A stretch of DNA of 64,000 nucleotides from Novosphingobium kunmingense. Lineage in GTDB: Bacteria > Pseudomonadota > Alphaproteobacteria > Sphingomonadales > Sphingomonadaceae. Under the pieces are notes generated by a model. The model was given only the letters and a program-made list of their open reading frames with translations, was not told the DNA's origin and did not search any database. The stretch spans positions 620,001 to 684,000 of the forward strand of contig NZ_PHUF01000002.1 of assembly GCF_002813245.1 (NCBI RefSeq). The letters run 5' to 3'. Made by a program: the position numbers and the translations under genes. This document shows positions 20,577 to 29,690 of this stretch, piece by piece; positions within the stretch are counted from its first letter, which is position 1; each line of letters opens with the position of its first letter.

Positions 20577-21844
20577 GATACAGGCTCCTTCAATGATTGA
20601 CGGTATTGCGGCGCAAAGGTTCTGGCACGGCGCAATTCGGGGAAGATGACGGTCCAGATCGCTGTCACGACGATAGCTCCGGCACCGCCAAGAGCAACAG
20701 CCCCGACAGGCCCCAGCAACGCAGCGGCGAGGCCCGACTGCATTTCGCCGAGTTCGTTCGATGCCGAAATCGCGAGACCCGAGATCGAGGATACCCGCCC
20801 GCGCTTGTCGTCTGGCGTGTTGAGCTGGATAAGCGTGTTGCGGATGAACACCGATATGCCATCGGCGGCGCCAAGCAGGGCCAGCATGCCAAGCGACAGC
20901 GGGAAATTCTTCGACAGGCCGAACACCAGCGTGGCAAGGCCATAGAGCGCGACCGACCACAGCATCTTCGATCCGACTTGGCGCTTGATCGGGGCGATCG
21001 ACAGCCACAACGCGACGAGACTGGCGCCGAGCGCGGGGGCTGCGCGCAACAGCCCCAGGCCTTCGTCGCCGACGTGGAGGACGTCATAGGCGAAGGCGGG
21101 CAGCATGGCAGTCGCCCCGCCAAGGAGGACGGCAAACAGATCGAGTGAGACGCAGCCGAGCAGGAACCGCTCGTGCCAGACATAACGTGCGCCTTCGGCA
21201 ATGAGCGTCAGCGGCGGGTCCTTGGCGACGACCGGACGCGGGATGGGCCGGATCAACAGGATACAGCCGATGCTGAGCACAAGAAAGACCGTTCCGTACC
21301 AGTACGGCAGCGAGGGATCGCGGGCGAGCAGCAGACCGCCCAGCGCCGGACCGATGATCGAGGCGCTCTGCCAGGCGATCGAGCTGAAGGCGATTGCCCG
21401 CGGCAATTGTTCAGCCGATACCACGTTGGGGACGATCGCGCTGAGCGATGGACCGATGAACACACGCGCCGCCCCGTGCGCCGCCGCCAGGATGAACAAC
21501 AGGGGAAGGGTAACCGCGCCAACCGAATTGGCCCAGCCGAGGATGATCGCGATGCATAGGTCGATCGATGTCGCCGCGGCAACCACGTAGCGGCGGTCAA
21601 GCTTGTCGGCCAGCAGACCCGCAACCGGGGTCAGCAGGGCGAAGGGCACGAACTGGACGAGGCCGAGGATCCCCAGGAGGAAGGCCGCCTCACTAGGCGC
21701 CATGCCTTCGGCGGTCCTGGCGACGCGATAGACCTGTGCGCCAAGCACCACGACCAGGGCGCTTGTCGCGCTGACGGACAGGAACCGCGCCAGCCAGACC
21801 AGGCGGTAATCGCGCAAAAGAAGGGGGTGGGTCGGTTCGCTCAC
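20573..21844 (-). CDS. MFS transporter (EntS-like)
   Basis: Inner-membrane protein of 423 residues with about 12 hydrophobic segments and the MFS loop motif [12 protein letters not shown] (about residues 81-92). It resembles the MFS_3/EntS group of exporters. The substrate is unknown; coupling to cysK invites the idea of exporting cysteine or a thiol compound, which is inference only. It begins with GTG at 21844; a short hairpin, CTGCC-ATGC-GGCAG, sits immediately upstream over the expected ribosome site. First gene of the MFS-cysK-hydrolase operon. Confidence 0.88.
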   Translation of the reverse strand: MSEPTHPLLLRDYRLVWLARFLSVSATSALVVVLGAQVYRVARTAEGMAPSEAAFLLGILGLVQFVPFALLTPVAGLLADKLDRRYVVAAATSIDLCIAIILGWANSVGAVTLPLLFILAAAHGAARVFIGPSLSAIVPNVVSAEQLPRAIAFSSIAWQSASIIGPALGGLLLARDPSLPYWYGTVFLVLSIGCILLIRPIPRPVVAKDPPLTLIAEGARYVWHERFLLGCVSLDLFAVLLGGATAMLPAFAYDVLHVGDEGLGLLRAAPALGASLVALWLSIAPIKRQVGSKMLWSVALYGLATLVFGLSKNFPLSLGMLALLGAADGISVFIRNTLIQLNTPDDKRGRVSSISGLAISASNELGEMQSGLAAALLGPVGAVALGGAGAIVVTAIWTVIFPELRRARTFAPQYRQSLKEPVS

Positions 21845-21932
21845 CTCTGCCGCATGGCAGGGCGCGAATGCCTTGCCAAGCGGTCAGAAAATTGAAGGTC
21901 TGAAATCGCGGCTTTACCGTCCGGCGATGTGC

Positions 21933-22271
21933 TCAGCGCGAGCGACGCAGGCGCGGATTAGGCTGCAGCGTGTCGATCATCTTCATGAAGTCGTCGAGAC
22001 GGATGATCCGTTCGAACTGGAAACCGGCGCGGTTTTCGGTCGCCCAGATCAGATGGGCCTCGATCCGGCCGATCTCGGGAAGGCGGATGCTAACGCGTTC
22101 GCCGCGTTCGACACCGGTTAGGCCGTCGGCCATGAAGCCGTGCGCGGAAATGTTGATGACGTGCAGGTGCACATCGCCCAGGCGGCGATGCTCGGCTATC
22201 ACCCTGTGATCGACAGGGTGGCGCGCGGCGCGGCGCATATCCGTGACGGTCAGTTGAGCTCCGACGCCCAT
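21933..22271 (-). CDS. PilZ domain protein (c-di-GMP binding)
   Basis: Stand-alone PilZ domain of 112 residues. Both c-di-GMP signatures are present: RRAARHPVDHR (the RxxxR part, about residues 13-23) and NISAHG (the [D/N]xSxxG part, about 40-45). It probably acts as a small cytosolic receptor adapter for motility, exopolysaccharide or cell-cycle outputs; the partner cannot be told. It lies between tyrS and the MFS operon on the same strand, with gaps of 92 and 88 bases, so it may be its own transcription unit. Confidence 0.9.
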   Translation of the reverse strand: MGVGAQLTVTDMRRAARHPVDHRVIAEHRRLGDVHLHVINISAHGFMADGLTGVERGERVSIRLPEIGRIEAHLIWATENRAGFQFERIIRLDDFMKMIDTLQPNPRLRRSR

Positions 22272-22284
22272 GTTCCCGGTCCTT

Positions 22285-22312
22285 CCTTCGAATTCAAACC
22301 TGCGTTCGAAGG
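22285..22312 (-). promoter_or_regulatory. Leader hairpin next to the PilZ ribosome site
   Basis: Perfect inverted repeat CCTTCGAA (22285-22292) / TTCGAAGG (22305-22312) with a 12-base loop. In the minus-strand mRNA the second arm ends in GAAGG and runs straight into AAGGA, the likely ribosome site about 9 bases before the ATG at 22271. The hairpin could therefore mask or expose that site. Alternatively it is a dyad operator for a repressor. Confidence 0.45.
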
Positions 22313-22363
22313 GCGTAACCCGCGATTGGCTTATATTCGGTTAAGCCGGGTTAGGAATCTGTC

Positions 22364-23590
22364 TCAGGCCGGTCGCAGAACGCCGTGCTTCTTCTTTCCC
22401 GAGGAGATCCTTACATCGGCCGCCGACGCCGCGATCATGTGCGCTTCGTCGGTGATTGCTTCGCCGTCGACTCGCGCGCCGCCACCGGCGATCAGCCGCT
22501 TGGCCTCGCCCCGGCTTGCGGCAAAGCCGATTCCGACCAGGGCGTCGATCAAAGTGATCCCGTCAGGAGGCAGGACGATGACCGGCAGATCCGCACCGAG
22601 GCCGCCGCCGGCAAAGGTTTGCGCGGCAGTTGCTTCGGCTGTGCGGGCAGCCTCCTCGCCGCGGCACAGACGCGTGACTTCGTTGGCGAGCGTAACCTTT
22701 GCGGCGTTGATCTCGCTGCCCTCGAGCGATTCGAGGCGGGCGATCTCTTCGAGCGGCAGGTCGGTGAAAAGGCGCAGGAACTTGCCCACGTCGCGGTCGT
22801 CGGCGTTGCGCCAGTATTGCCAGAAATCGTAGGCGGGCAGGGCATCCTCATTGAGCCAGACGGCGCCGGCCGCGGTCTTGCCCATCTTGCCGCCATCGGC
22901 AGTGGTCAGCAGCGGCGTCGTTACACCGAACACCTCGATCCCGTCCTTGCGGCGTGAAAGCTCGATCCCGTTGACGATGTTGCCCCACTGGTCCGATCCG
23001 CCCATTTGCAGGCGCACCCCGCCGGTCTTGGCCAGGTGCCAGAAATCGTAGCCCTGGAGGATCATGTAGTTGAACTCGAGGAAGGTCATCGGCTGCTCGC
23101 GCTCAAGCCGCAGCTTGACCGAATCGAAAGTCAGCATGCGGTTGACCGTGAAATTGGTGCCGACTTCCTGGAGCAGTTCGATGTAGCCGAGCTTGCCCAG
23201 CCAGTCGTGGTTGTTGACCATCACCGCGTCGGTTGGCCCATCGCCAAAGGTCAGGAACCGTTCGAAGACCGTGCGGATCGAGGCGATGTTGGCGTCGATC
23301 GTTTCGGCCGTCAGCATCTTGCGGCTTTCGTCGCGCCCCGTCGGGTCGCCGATCCGCGTCGTACCGCCGCCCATCAGGACCACCGGCTTGTGCCCGGCTT
23401 GCTGCAGGCGGCGCAGCAGCATTATCTGGACCAGCGAACCGACATGAAGCGATGGCGCGGTTGCGTCGAACCCGATGTAGCCCGGGACGACCTGCGTCGC
23501 TGCCAGCTTGTCGAGCCCTTCGGCATCGGTCATCTGGTGGATGTAACCACGCTCGTCGAGCAGGCGGAGCAGGGCAGAGGTATAGGTCAT
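22364..23590 (-). CDS. tyrS: Tyrosine--tRNA ligase
   Basis: Class I synthetase of 408 residues: Rossmann catalytic domain with HVGSL as the HIGH motif (in [14 protein letters not shown]) and KMGKT as the KMSKS motif, then an S4 RNA-binding domain at the C-terminus ([19 protein letters not shown]). The start at 23590 gives [16 protein letters not shown], typical for the bacterial TyrS; a longer in-frame reading runs antisense into the divergent gene. Only 48 bases separate it from the divergent DOMON-like gene. Confidence 0.98.
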   Translation of the reverse strand: MTYTSALLRLLDERGYIHQMTDAEGLDKLAATQVVPGYIGFDATAPSLHVGSLVQIMLLRRLQQAGHKPVVLMGGGTTRIGDPTGRDESRKMLTAETIDANIASIRTVFERFLTFGDGPTDAVMVNNHDWLGKLGYIELLQEVGTNFTVNRMLTFDSVKLRLEREQPMTFLEFNYMILQGYDFWHLAKTGGVRLQMGGSDQWGNIVNGIELSRRKDGIEVFGVTTPLLTTADGGKMGKTAAGAVWLNEDALPAYDFWQYWRNADDRDVGKFLRLFTDLPLEEIARLESLEGSEINAAKVTLANEVTRLCRGEEAARTAEATAAQTFAGGGLGADLPVIVLPPDGITLIDALVGIGFAASRGEAKRLIAGGGARVDGEAITDEAHMIAASAADVRISSGKKKHGVLRPA

Positions 23591-23638
23591 CGCGTCTTTT
23601 CCGAATTTCGGGCGCGCGCCTAGCACGGAGAAGCGCGC

Positions 23639-24181
23639 ATGGAAACGTTCGGTCTTGTCTGTCATCCCGATCATCCGCCCGTCGCGGTGCGCAGCGTCGA
23701 CGCGCGGATCTCGGCAATCGACAACGATTGGGTGCGACTGCGCTGGCGGATCGACGGATCGGATCGTCTCGTCGTGCCGCGCTTTGCTGGCAAGGGGCGG
23801 GCCGACGGGCTGTGGCAGACGACCTGCTTCGAACTGTTACTGCGCCCTGCCGCGACCGACCATTACGTGGAGTTGAACCTGTCACCGTCAGAGCGCTGGG
23901 CAGCCTATGACTTCACCGGCTATCGTGCCGGAATGAGCCAGCGATCCGTCCCGCGCGAGCCCGATTGCACTATGCGTGCAGGCCGGACGAGCGCGATCTT
24001 CGACAGCGCCGTTCCCCGCCCAGCCCTGCCACAATTGCCCTGGACCTACGGACTGTGCGCCGTGATCGAGGAGGAGGGCGGCGTCAAAAGCTATTGGGCG
24101 ATCGAACATCCGCCCGGAAAGCCCGATTTCCACGACCCGGCTTGCTTTGCCGCCACGCTTGCGGCACCCGCCGATCAATGA
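23639..24181 (+). CDS. DOMON-like domain protein
   Basis: Protein of 180 residues resembling the DOMON-like/CBM9-type beta-sandwich family seen in sphingomonads (FWRRIDG-type strands, [29 protein letters not shown]). It has no signal peptide, so it is probably cytosolic. It may bind a sugar or other ligand; no enzymatic motif is visible. Its stop overlaps the start of the NamZ-family gene in an ATGA quartet, so the two are translationally coupled and likely work together. Confidence 0.8.
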   Translation: METFGLVCHPDHPPVAVRSVDARISAIDNDWVRLRWRIDGSDRLVVPRFAGKGRADGLWQTTCFELLLRPAATDHYVELNLSPSERWAAYDFTGYRAGMSQRSVPREPDCTMRAGRTSAIFDSAVPRPALPQLPWTYGLCAVIEEEGGVKSYWAIEHPPGKPDFHDPACFAATLAAPADQ

Positions 24182-25380
24182 CTGTCCAATTCGGTATCGA
24201 CCGGCTGCTTGCCGATCCCGCCCTAAGCGCGCCCTTGCAGGGCAAACGCGTTGCCCTGGTCGCCCATCCTGCCAGCGTGACTGCGGATCTGACCCATTCG
24301 CTCGACGCGCTGGTCGCAAGCGGGCTCAACGTCACCTCGGCCTTCGGTCCGCAACATGGTCTCAAGGGCGACAAGCAGGACAACATGGTCGAGACCGAGG
24401 ACGAACTCGATCCGACCTACAACATTCCGGTGTTCAGCCTTTACGGCCAGGTGCGCCGGCCCGGCGGCCAGATGATGAGCACGGCGGACGTGTTCCTGTT
24501 CGACCTGCAGGACCTGGGCTGCCGGATCTACACTTTCGTCACCACGCTGCTCTACCTGCTCGAGGCAGCACACGGCACTGGCAAGGCGGTCTGGGTGCTC
24601 GACCGGCCTAACCCGGCAGGCCGGCCAATCGAGGGGACGACCCTGATTGCCGGACAAGAGAGCTTCGTCGGGGCAGGGCCCATGCCGATGCGCCACGGTC
24701 TGACGCTCGGCGAAATGGGGCGCTGGTTCGTCGATCATTTCAAGCTCGACGTCGACTACCGCGTGATCGCGATGGATGGTTGGCAGCCCGAAGGCGACGG
24801 CTTCGGCTGGCCGGGCTCGCGCCTGTGGATCAATCCGAGCCCCAACGCGGCCAGCCTCAACATGGCACGCGCCTATGCCGGGACCGTCATGCTTGAGGGC
24901 GCGACGCTGTCCGAGGGACGCGGGACGACCCGGCCGCTCGAGGTGCTGTTCGGCGCGCCGGATGTCGATGCCAAGGCCGTGCTTGCCGAAATGCGCCGTG
25001 TCGCTCCCGGCTGGCTGGCAGGCTGTGCGCTGCGCGAATGCTGGTTCACGCCGACGTTCCACAAGCATGCTGGAACGCTCTGCAACGGCCTGATGATCCA
25101 CGCCGAAGGCGCGTTCTACGATCACCATGCCTTCCGCCCCTGGCGGCTTCAGGCGCTGGCGTTCAAGGCGATCCGGGCGCTCTATCCCGGCTATCCGATC
25201 TGGCGTGACTTCGCATACGAATACGAGTTCGAGCGGCTGGCAATAGACGTGATCAACGGCGGCCCGTCGCTCCGCGAATGGGTTGATGATGCGAGCGCTC
25301 AACCGGGCGATCTCGACGGCCTTGCGCGCGCTGACGAACTCGCCTGGGCCGAGACGATCCGGCCATACCTCATCTACTAA
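24178..25380 (+). CDS. DUF1343/NamZ-family exo-beta-N-acetylmuramidase-like protein
   Basis: Protein of 400 residues of the DUF1343 family, whose characterised member NamZ removes terminal N-acetylmuramic acid from peptidoglycan fragments. Recognisable segments include VALVAHPASV, FGPQHGLKGDKQDNM, FDLQDLGCRIYTFV and LDRPNPAGRPIEG. No signal peptide is visible, whereas the Bacillus enzyme is exported, so this copy probably acts on imported or recycled muropeptides in the cytosol. It is coupled to the DOMON-like gene upstream and is followed 99 bases later by an MFS gene with its own promoter. Confidence 0.88.
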   Translation: MTVQFGIDRLLADPALSAPLQGKRVALVAHPASVTADLTHSLDALVASGLNVTSAFGPQHGLKGDKQDNMVETEDELDPTYNIPVFSLYGQVRRPGGQMMSTADVFLFDLQDLGCRIYTFVTTLLYLLEAAHGTGKAVWVLDRPNPAGRPIEGTTLIAGQESFVGAGPMPMRHGLTLGEMGRWFVDHFKLDVDYRVIAMDGWQPEGDGFGWPGSRLWINPSPNAASLNMARAYAGTVMLEGATLSEGRGTTRPLEVLFGAPDVDAKAVLAEMRRVAPGWLAGCALRECWFTPTFHKHAGTLCNGLMIHAEGAFYDHHAFRPWRLQALAFKAIRALYPGYPIWRDFAYEYEFERLAIDVINGGPSLREWVDDASAQPGDLDGLARADELAWAETIRPYLIY

Positions 25381-25406
25381 ATCGACCGACCGACCGCGCA
25401 GGGCGC

Positions 25407-25435
25407 TTGACGCGTCTGGCACCTGGCGGAATGAT
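25407..25435 (+). promoter_or_regulatory. Sigma-70-type promoter of the MFS gene
   Basis: TTGACG (25407-25412), a 17-base spacer and AATGAT (25430-25435) give a reasonable housekeeping promoter. The predicted start site near 25442 leaves a leader of about 38 bases that includes AGGAGAG, a good ribosome site for the ATG at 25480. Confidence 0.55.
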
Positions 25436-25479
25436 GGCGCTCAACGATAAAGCGGCGACTTCCGCTGTCAGGAGAGTGC

Positions 25480-26760
25480 ATGGCTACCGGCGTCCAAACG
25501 GCGCATGACCCCCGCGGCGTGCGGATCATGCTGGTCACCTTGCTGGTGGTCTACGTGTTCAATTTTCTCGACCGGCAGATCGTCAACATCCTGGCCGAAC
25601 CGATCCGCAAGGACCTGGGGCTGAGCGACACCCAGATCGGTTTGATGACCGGTCTAGCCTTCGCCCTGTTCTATACGATCCTCGGGCTGCCGATCGCGCG
25701 CTATGCCGACCGGCCCAGCACCGACCGCGGCCGCCTGATCGCCGTGGCGCTGGTCATTTGGTCGGGCATGACCGTGCTGTGCGGCATGGCACAGAACTTC
25801 GTGCAGCTGCTTCTGGCCCGCATCGGCGTCGGCGTGGGCGAGGCCGGCTGCACGCCTGCCGCCCACTCTCTGATCGCCGATCGCGTTCCGGCAGAACGCC
25901 GATCCAGTGCCATGGCGTTCTATGCGCTTGGGATTCCGATCGGATCGCTGCTCGGCATGGTCATCGGTGGTTACCTCTCCGACGTGCTCGGTTGGCGGCA
26001 CGCTTTCATGTTCGTCGGTGCGCCGGGCGTTGTGATGGCTCTGTTCGTCGTCTTCCTGGTCAAGGACAAGAATCGCGCGGTGCGTCCGTTGCCCGAAGGC
26101 ATCACGGCCGAAGGCATGCTCGCAACGGTCCGAGCGCTCATGTCCAGGCCGACCTTCGTCCTCTTGCTCGCAGCGGCGTCGGCGTGTTCCTTCCTGTCCT
26201 ATGGCAAGACCACGTGGACCACGATCTTCTTCCAGCGCACCCACGGGCTGACCCCCGGCGAAGTCGGCTTCTGGTTCGGCCTGGGTGGCGGCGTGGCCGG
26301 CATATTCGGCACCTGGCTGGGCGGCTGGCTGGCCGATCGCTTCGCGCGGACCGATCGCCGCAATCTGGTGCTCGCGCCAGCGATCGGCATGGCCTTGGCC
26401 GTGCCGATGGCGATCTTCGGCTACCTGTCAGCGGACTGGCGCACGTCGCTGCTGCTGCTGCTGGTACCGACCGTGCTGAACTCGCTCTACTACGGGCCGG
26501 TCTTTTCCTCGACCCAGGGTCTGGTCGCGCCGCGCCATCGCGCCATGGCCAGCGCCTTGCTGTTGCTGTGCCAGAACCTCATCGGCCTAGGCCTCGGTCC
26601 GCTATTCTTCGGCATGCTGTCGGACTGGATCAAGCCCAGCTTCGGCGAGGAATCGGTCCGCTACGTGCTGTACGGCGCGGCGCTGCTCGGCCTGGTGCCG
26701 GCGCTCCTGTTCTGGTTGCTGCGACCGGGCCTTCCGGCCGAACTCGACCGCAACGCCTAG
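25480..26760 (+). CDS. MFS transporter (spinster-type)
   Basis: Inner-membrane transporter of 426 residues with about 12 membrane segments. The N-terminal FNFLDRQIVNILAEPI and the GVGVGEAG-x-P stretch are typical of spinster-like MFS proteins common in sphingomonads. The substrate is unknown. Its position after a muramidase gene makes an amino sugar or peptidoglycan fragment possible, but it has its own promoter, so the link is weak. Its TAG stop shares a CTAG palindrome with the stop of the convergent dioxygenase gene. Confidence 0.9.
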   Translation: MATGVQTAHDPRGVRIMLVTLLVVYVFNFLDRQIVNILAEPIRKDLGLSDTQIGLMTGLAFALFYTILGLPIARYADRPSTDRGRLIAVALVIWSGMTVLCGMAQNFVQLLLARIGVGVGEAGCTPAAHSLIADRVPAERRSSAMAFYALGIPIGSLLGMVIGGYLSDVLGWRHAFMFVGAPGVVMALFVVFLVKDKNRAVRPLPEGITAEGMLATVRALMSRPTFVLLLAAASACSFLSYGKTTWTTIFFQRTHGLTPGEVGFWFGLGGGVAGIFGTWLGGWLADRFARTDRRNLVLAPAIGMALAVPMAIFGYLSADWRTSLLLLLVPTVLNSLYYGPVFSSTQGLVAPRHRAMASALLLLCQNLIGLGLGPLFFGMLSDWIKPSFGEESVRYVLYGAALLGLVPALLFWLLRPGLPAELDRNA

Positions 26761-27557
26761 ACAGCGGACTCAAGCAGGGCCGTGTCGCCGATCAGAAAGC
26801 TGGTCATCGACAACGCGCCATCGATCGTATCGTTGAACACGCCCACCTTATCGCCTTCAAGCCGCGCGCCGACGATCGGGAGGAGCGGGAGATAATGTTC
26901 CGCGCTGTTGATTGCCGCCGACGCAGCCTGGTCTTCGCGCGCGAAACGGGTCAGCGCGCCGACGTCGCCAGCCTCGACCGCGGCATTGATCCGTGCCTGG
27001 AAGTCGACCGCCCAGTCCGGGCGAGTGCCGGCAAACTGGCGCCAGAGCCGCAGATTGTGCACGATATTACCGCTCCCGACGAGCAGAACGCCTTCGTCAC
27101 GCAAGGGAGCCAGATCGCGCCCGAGCTCAAGCAGTTGCTCGGGCGACAGGGCGCGGTCGAGGCTCATTTCGACCATGGGAATGGCGGCGTCCGGAAACAT
27201 CGGCAGGACCACGCCCCAGGCACCATGATCGAAACCCCAGCTCTCGTCAGGGACGACGCGGCCATCGCCCAGCAGGGCAGTTACGCGGTCGATCAGCCAC
27301 GTCGATCCGGGAGCGGGATACTGCACGGCATAGAGTTCATCCGGAAATCCGCTGAAATCGTGGATCGTGCGCGGTGCATCGCCGGCGGTCACGTGAACCT
27401 TGCCACTCGTTTCCCAATGGGCGCTGATCACCAGGATGGCCTTGGGGCGTGGCAGCGCCTCGCCCAGCGCAATCCAGTTGCGGCGTTCGGGGCCGTCGGT
27501 GATCGTGGTCATCGGCGAACCGTGGCCGAGGAACAGGGCAGGAAGGCGTGTAGTCAT
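26757..27557 (-). CDS. ygiD: DODA-type extradiol ring-cleavage dioxygenase
   Basis: Protein of 266 residues of the YgiD/4,5-DOPA extradiol dioxygenase (LigB) family, a metal-dependent enzyme that opens catechol rings. Metal-binding His are expected in FLGHGSPM (His12) and ISAHWE; FDHGAWG and GSGNIVHNLRLW are further family blocks. The natural substrate in bacteria is usually unknown. I chose the ATG at 27557 (MTTRLPALFLGHGSP); a start 30 bases upstream is possible. It probably stands alone, following the terminator of the VWA operon. Confidence 0.9.
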   Translation of the reverse strand: MTTRLPALFLGHGSPMTTITDGPERRNWIALGEALPRPKAILVISAHWETSGKVHVTAGDAPRTIHDFSGFPDELYAVQYPAPGSTWLIDRVTALLGDGRVVPDESWGFDHGAWGVVLPMFPDAAIPMVEMSLDRALSPEQLLELGRDLAPLRDEGVLLVGSGNIVHNLRLWRQFAGTRPDWAVDFQARINAAVEAGDVGALTRFAREDQAASAAINSAEHYLPLLPIVGARLEGDKVGVFNDTIDGALSMTSFLIGDTALLESAV

Positions 27558-27632
27558 ATCCGCGATGTGGCACGACACGTCATCCATTCAAGCCTAGAAA
27601 AGGTTGAACGGCGCATAGGTTCGATGCGGTAA

Positions 27633-27650
27633 CCCTCGGGTCACCGAGAG
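27633..27650 (-). terminator. Hairpin after the VWA gene
   Basis: On the minus strand CTCTCGG-TGAC-CCGAGGG forms a 7-bp stem (one G-U pair) two bases after the stop of the VWA gene, followed by only TT. A modest terminator or RNA-end protecting hairpin for the MoxR-VWA operon. Confidence 0.45.
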
Positions 27651-27652
27651 CC

Positions 27653-28834
27653 TTAGTGCTTCTTGCGGGTCAGCTCGCGCATCGCATCGTCAAGGCCTGC
27701 CAGTGTCAACGGATACATAGAACCACCGACCAGTTCCTTGATGATCTTCGTCGACTGTGAATAGCCCCACTGCTTCTCTGGCACCGGATTGATCCACACC
27801 GTCGCCGGATAGACATGAGCAACGCGCTTGAGCCATTCAGCGCCCGATTCCTCGTTGAAATGCTCGACCGAGCCGCCCGGATGGGTGATCTCGTAGGGGC
27901 TCATCGCCGCGTCGCCGACAAAGACGACCTTGTAGTCATGACCGTACTTGTGGAGGATGTCCCAGGTGTTGGTCCGTTCCGAAAAGCGGCGGCGATTATC
28001 CTTCCACACGCCTTCGTAGATGCAGTTGTGGAAGTAGAAGAACTCGAGGTTCTTGAACTCTGTCGTCGCCGCGCTGAACAATTCCTCGACCAGCTTGATG
28101 AACGGATCCATCGACCCGCCGACGTCGAGAAACAGCAACAGCTTGACCGCATTGTGCCGTTCCGGCCGCATCCTGATGTCAAGCCAGCCCTGACGCGCGG
28201 TGCCCTCGATCGTGCCTTCGAGGTCGAGTTCGTCCGGTGAACCCTCACGCGCGAAACGACGCAGGCGCCTGAGCGCGATCTTGATGTTGCGCGTACCCAG
28301 TTCGCGCGTATTGTCGAGGTTCTGGAACTCGCGCTTTTCCCAAACCTTAAGCGCGCGCTTGTGCTTGCTTTCTCCGCCGATGCGCACACCTTCGGGGTTG
28401 TAGCCGTTGTTGCCGAACGGACTGGTTCCGCCCGTGCCGATCCACTTGCTGCCGCCTTCATGGCGCTTCTGCTGTTCCTCAAGCCGCTTCTTGAGGGTGT
28501 CCATGATCTCGTCCCACGAACCGAGCTTCTCGATCGCGGCCATCTCCTCCGGCGTGAGGAACTTCTCCGCGACGGCCTTCAGCCACTCCTCGGGAATGTC
28601 GACCGGGTTCTGGCCGTAGTCGGTCAGCAGGCCCTTGAAGACCTTGTTGAAGACCTGGTCGAAGCGATCGAGCAGCCCTTCGTCCTTCACGAAGACCGCG
28701 CGCGACAGGTAGTAGAACTGTTCGGGCGTCTGCTCGATCACGTCCTTGTCGAGCGCCTCGAGCAGCATAAGGTGCTCCTTGAAGCTGGCCTTGATGCCGG
28801 CGCTGCGCAGTTCGTCGACGAAATTGAAGAACAT
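27653..28834 (-). CDS. VWA domain protein (CoxE-like)
   Basis: Protein of 393 residues with a C-terminal von Willebrand A-like domain. The metal (MIDAS) motif reads FLDVGGSMDPF, i.e. DxGxS rather than DxSxS, as in CoxE-like relatives. The N-terminal half (about 1-190) is helical and charged. Proteins of this class work with MoxR-type AAA ATPases as chaperones for metal-cofactor insertion or complex assembly. The partner MoxR gene heads the same operon, but two genes intervene. Cytosolic, no signal peptide. Confidence 0.9.
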   Translation of the reverse strand: MFFNFVDELRSAGIKASFKEHLMLLEALDKDVIEQTPEQFYYLSRAVFVKDEGLLDRFDQVFNKVFKGLLTDYGQNPVDIPEEWLKAVAEKFLTPEEMAAIEKLGSWDEIMDTLKKRLEEQQKRHEGGSKWIGTGGTSPFGNNGYNPEGVRIGGESKHKRALKVWEKREFQNLDNTRELGTRNIKIALRRLRRFAREGSPDELDLEGTIEGTARQGWLDIRMRPERHNAVKLLLFLDVGGSMDPFIKLVEELFSAATTEFKNLEFFYFHNCIYEGVWKDNRRRFSERTNTWDILHKYGHDYKVVFVGDAAMSPYEITHPGGSVEHFNEESGAEWLKRVAHVYPATVWINPVPEKQWGYSQSTKIIKELVGGSMYPLTLAGLDDAMRELTRKKH

Positions 28835-28838
28835 CGGA

Positions 28839-29690
28839 TCAGACCTTTTTGCGCGGACGATGGACCGCCGCGACGAGGATGAAGGAGATATACATCAGAA
28901 GATACCAGGCGCCCAGCTTGGCAGGGCTGACCATGGCCCAGCCGTCCCTTTGGCTCGGGTAGAGCCAGGCGCGGCTGAAGGTACCGATGTTTTCGGCAAA
29001 CCAGATAAACAGCGCGACCAGAAGCCAGCCCAGCAGCAAGGGCATCCAGCGGTCCTTGCGCCACACCCTGAACCATACCCGCGTCCGCCAGAACAGCACA
29101 CCAAGCGTCGCGAACAATGCAATCCGAATGTCGGGCAGCCAGTGATGCGCGAAGAAGTTGACGTAGATCGCGACGGCCACGAGCCCGGCCAGGACCTCGC
29201 TGGGATAGTGCGAAAAGCGGAAGTCGAAGATCCGGCTGACCCGCGCCAGATAGCTGCCGACGGCGGCGTACATGAAGCCCGAGAACAGCGGCACGCCGCC
29301 GATCCGCAACACGCTGGGTTCGGGGTAGAGCCATGAACCGAAATAGGTCTTGAACAGTTCCATCACCGTGCCGACGACGTGGAAGGCAAGGATGACCTTG
29401 GCTTCGTCCAGCGTCTCAAGCCGCAAGGCCAGCATCCCGGCCTGGATCGCGACGGCTCCCAAGGTGAGGAAATCGTAGCGGGCGAGAGGGGCGCCTGCCG
29501 GGTAGAACAGGTGCGTCCCCAAGAGCAGCGCCAGCATCAGGCCCCCGAACAGGCAAGCCCAGCCCTGCTTGAAGCCGAACAGGAGAAACTCGTAAATCCA
29601 TGCCTGCCAGCCCGGACGCGGCTCGTAGGCTTCGAGGCGCGCGCGAACCACGGCAAAACGCGTGTGCGATATGGACTTGGGAATATTCAC
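28839..29690 (-). CDS. DUF817 family membrane protein
   Basis: Integral membrane protein of 283 residues with about eight hydrophobic segments; the sequence (FGFKQGWACLFGG, EVLAGLVAVAIYVNFFAHHW) matches the DUF817 family, of unknown function. The frame has no ATG; the GTG at 29690 overlaps the stop of the GFA gene as GTGA and gives the plausible start MNIPKSISHTRF. Its stop lies 4 bases before the VWA start, so it is firmly inside the operon. Confidence 0.8.
   Translation of the reverse strand: MNIPKSISHTRFAVVRARLEAYEPRPGWQAWIYEFLLFGFKQGWACLFGGLMLALLLGTHLFYPAGAPLARYDFLTLGAVAIQAGMLALRLETLDEAKVILAFHVVGTVMELFKTYFGSWLYPEPSVLRIGGVPLFSGFMYAAVGSYLARVSRIFDFRFSHYPSEVLAGLVAVAIYVNFFAHHWLPDIRIALFATLGVLFWRTRVWFRVWRKDRWMPLLLGWLLVALFIWFAENIGTFSRAWLYPSQRDGWAMVSPAKLGAWYLLMYISFILVAAVHRPRKKV

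Noticed and set aside
25381-25396. GACC tandem repeats after the NamZ gene
   Set aside because: Only three units; likely chance in high-GC sequence and no sign of a variable repeat.
25416-25432. TGGCACC followed by TGGCGG as a second sigma-54 promoter
   Set aside because: The required GC at the -12 position is missing; the same stretch is the spacer of a better sigma-70 promoter.
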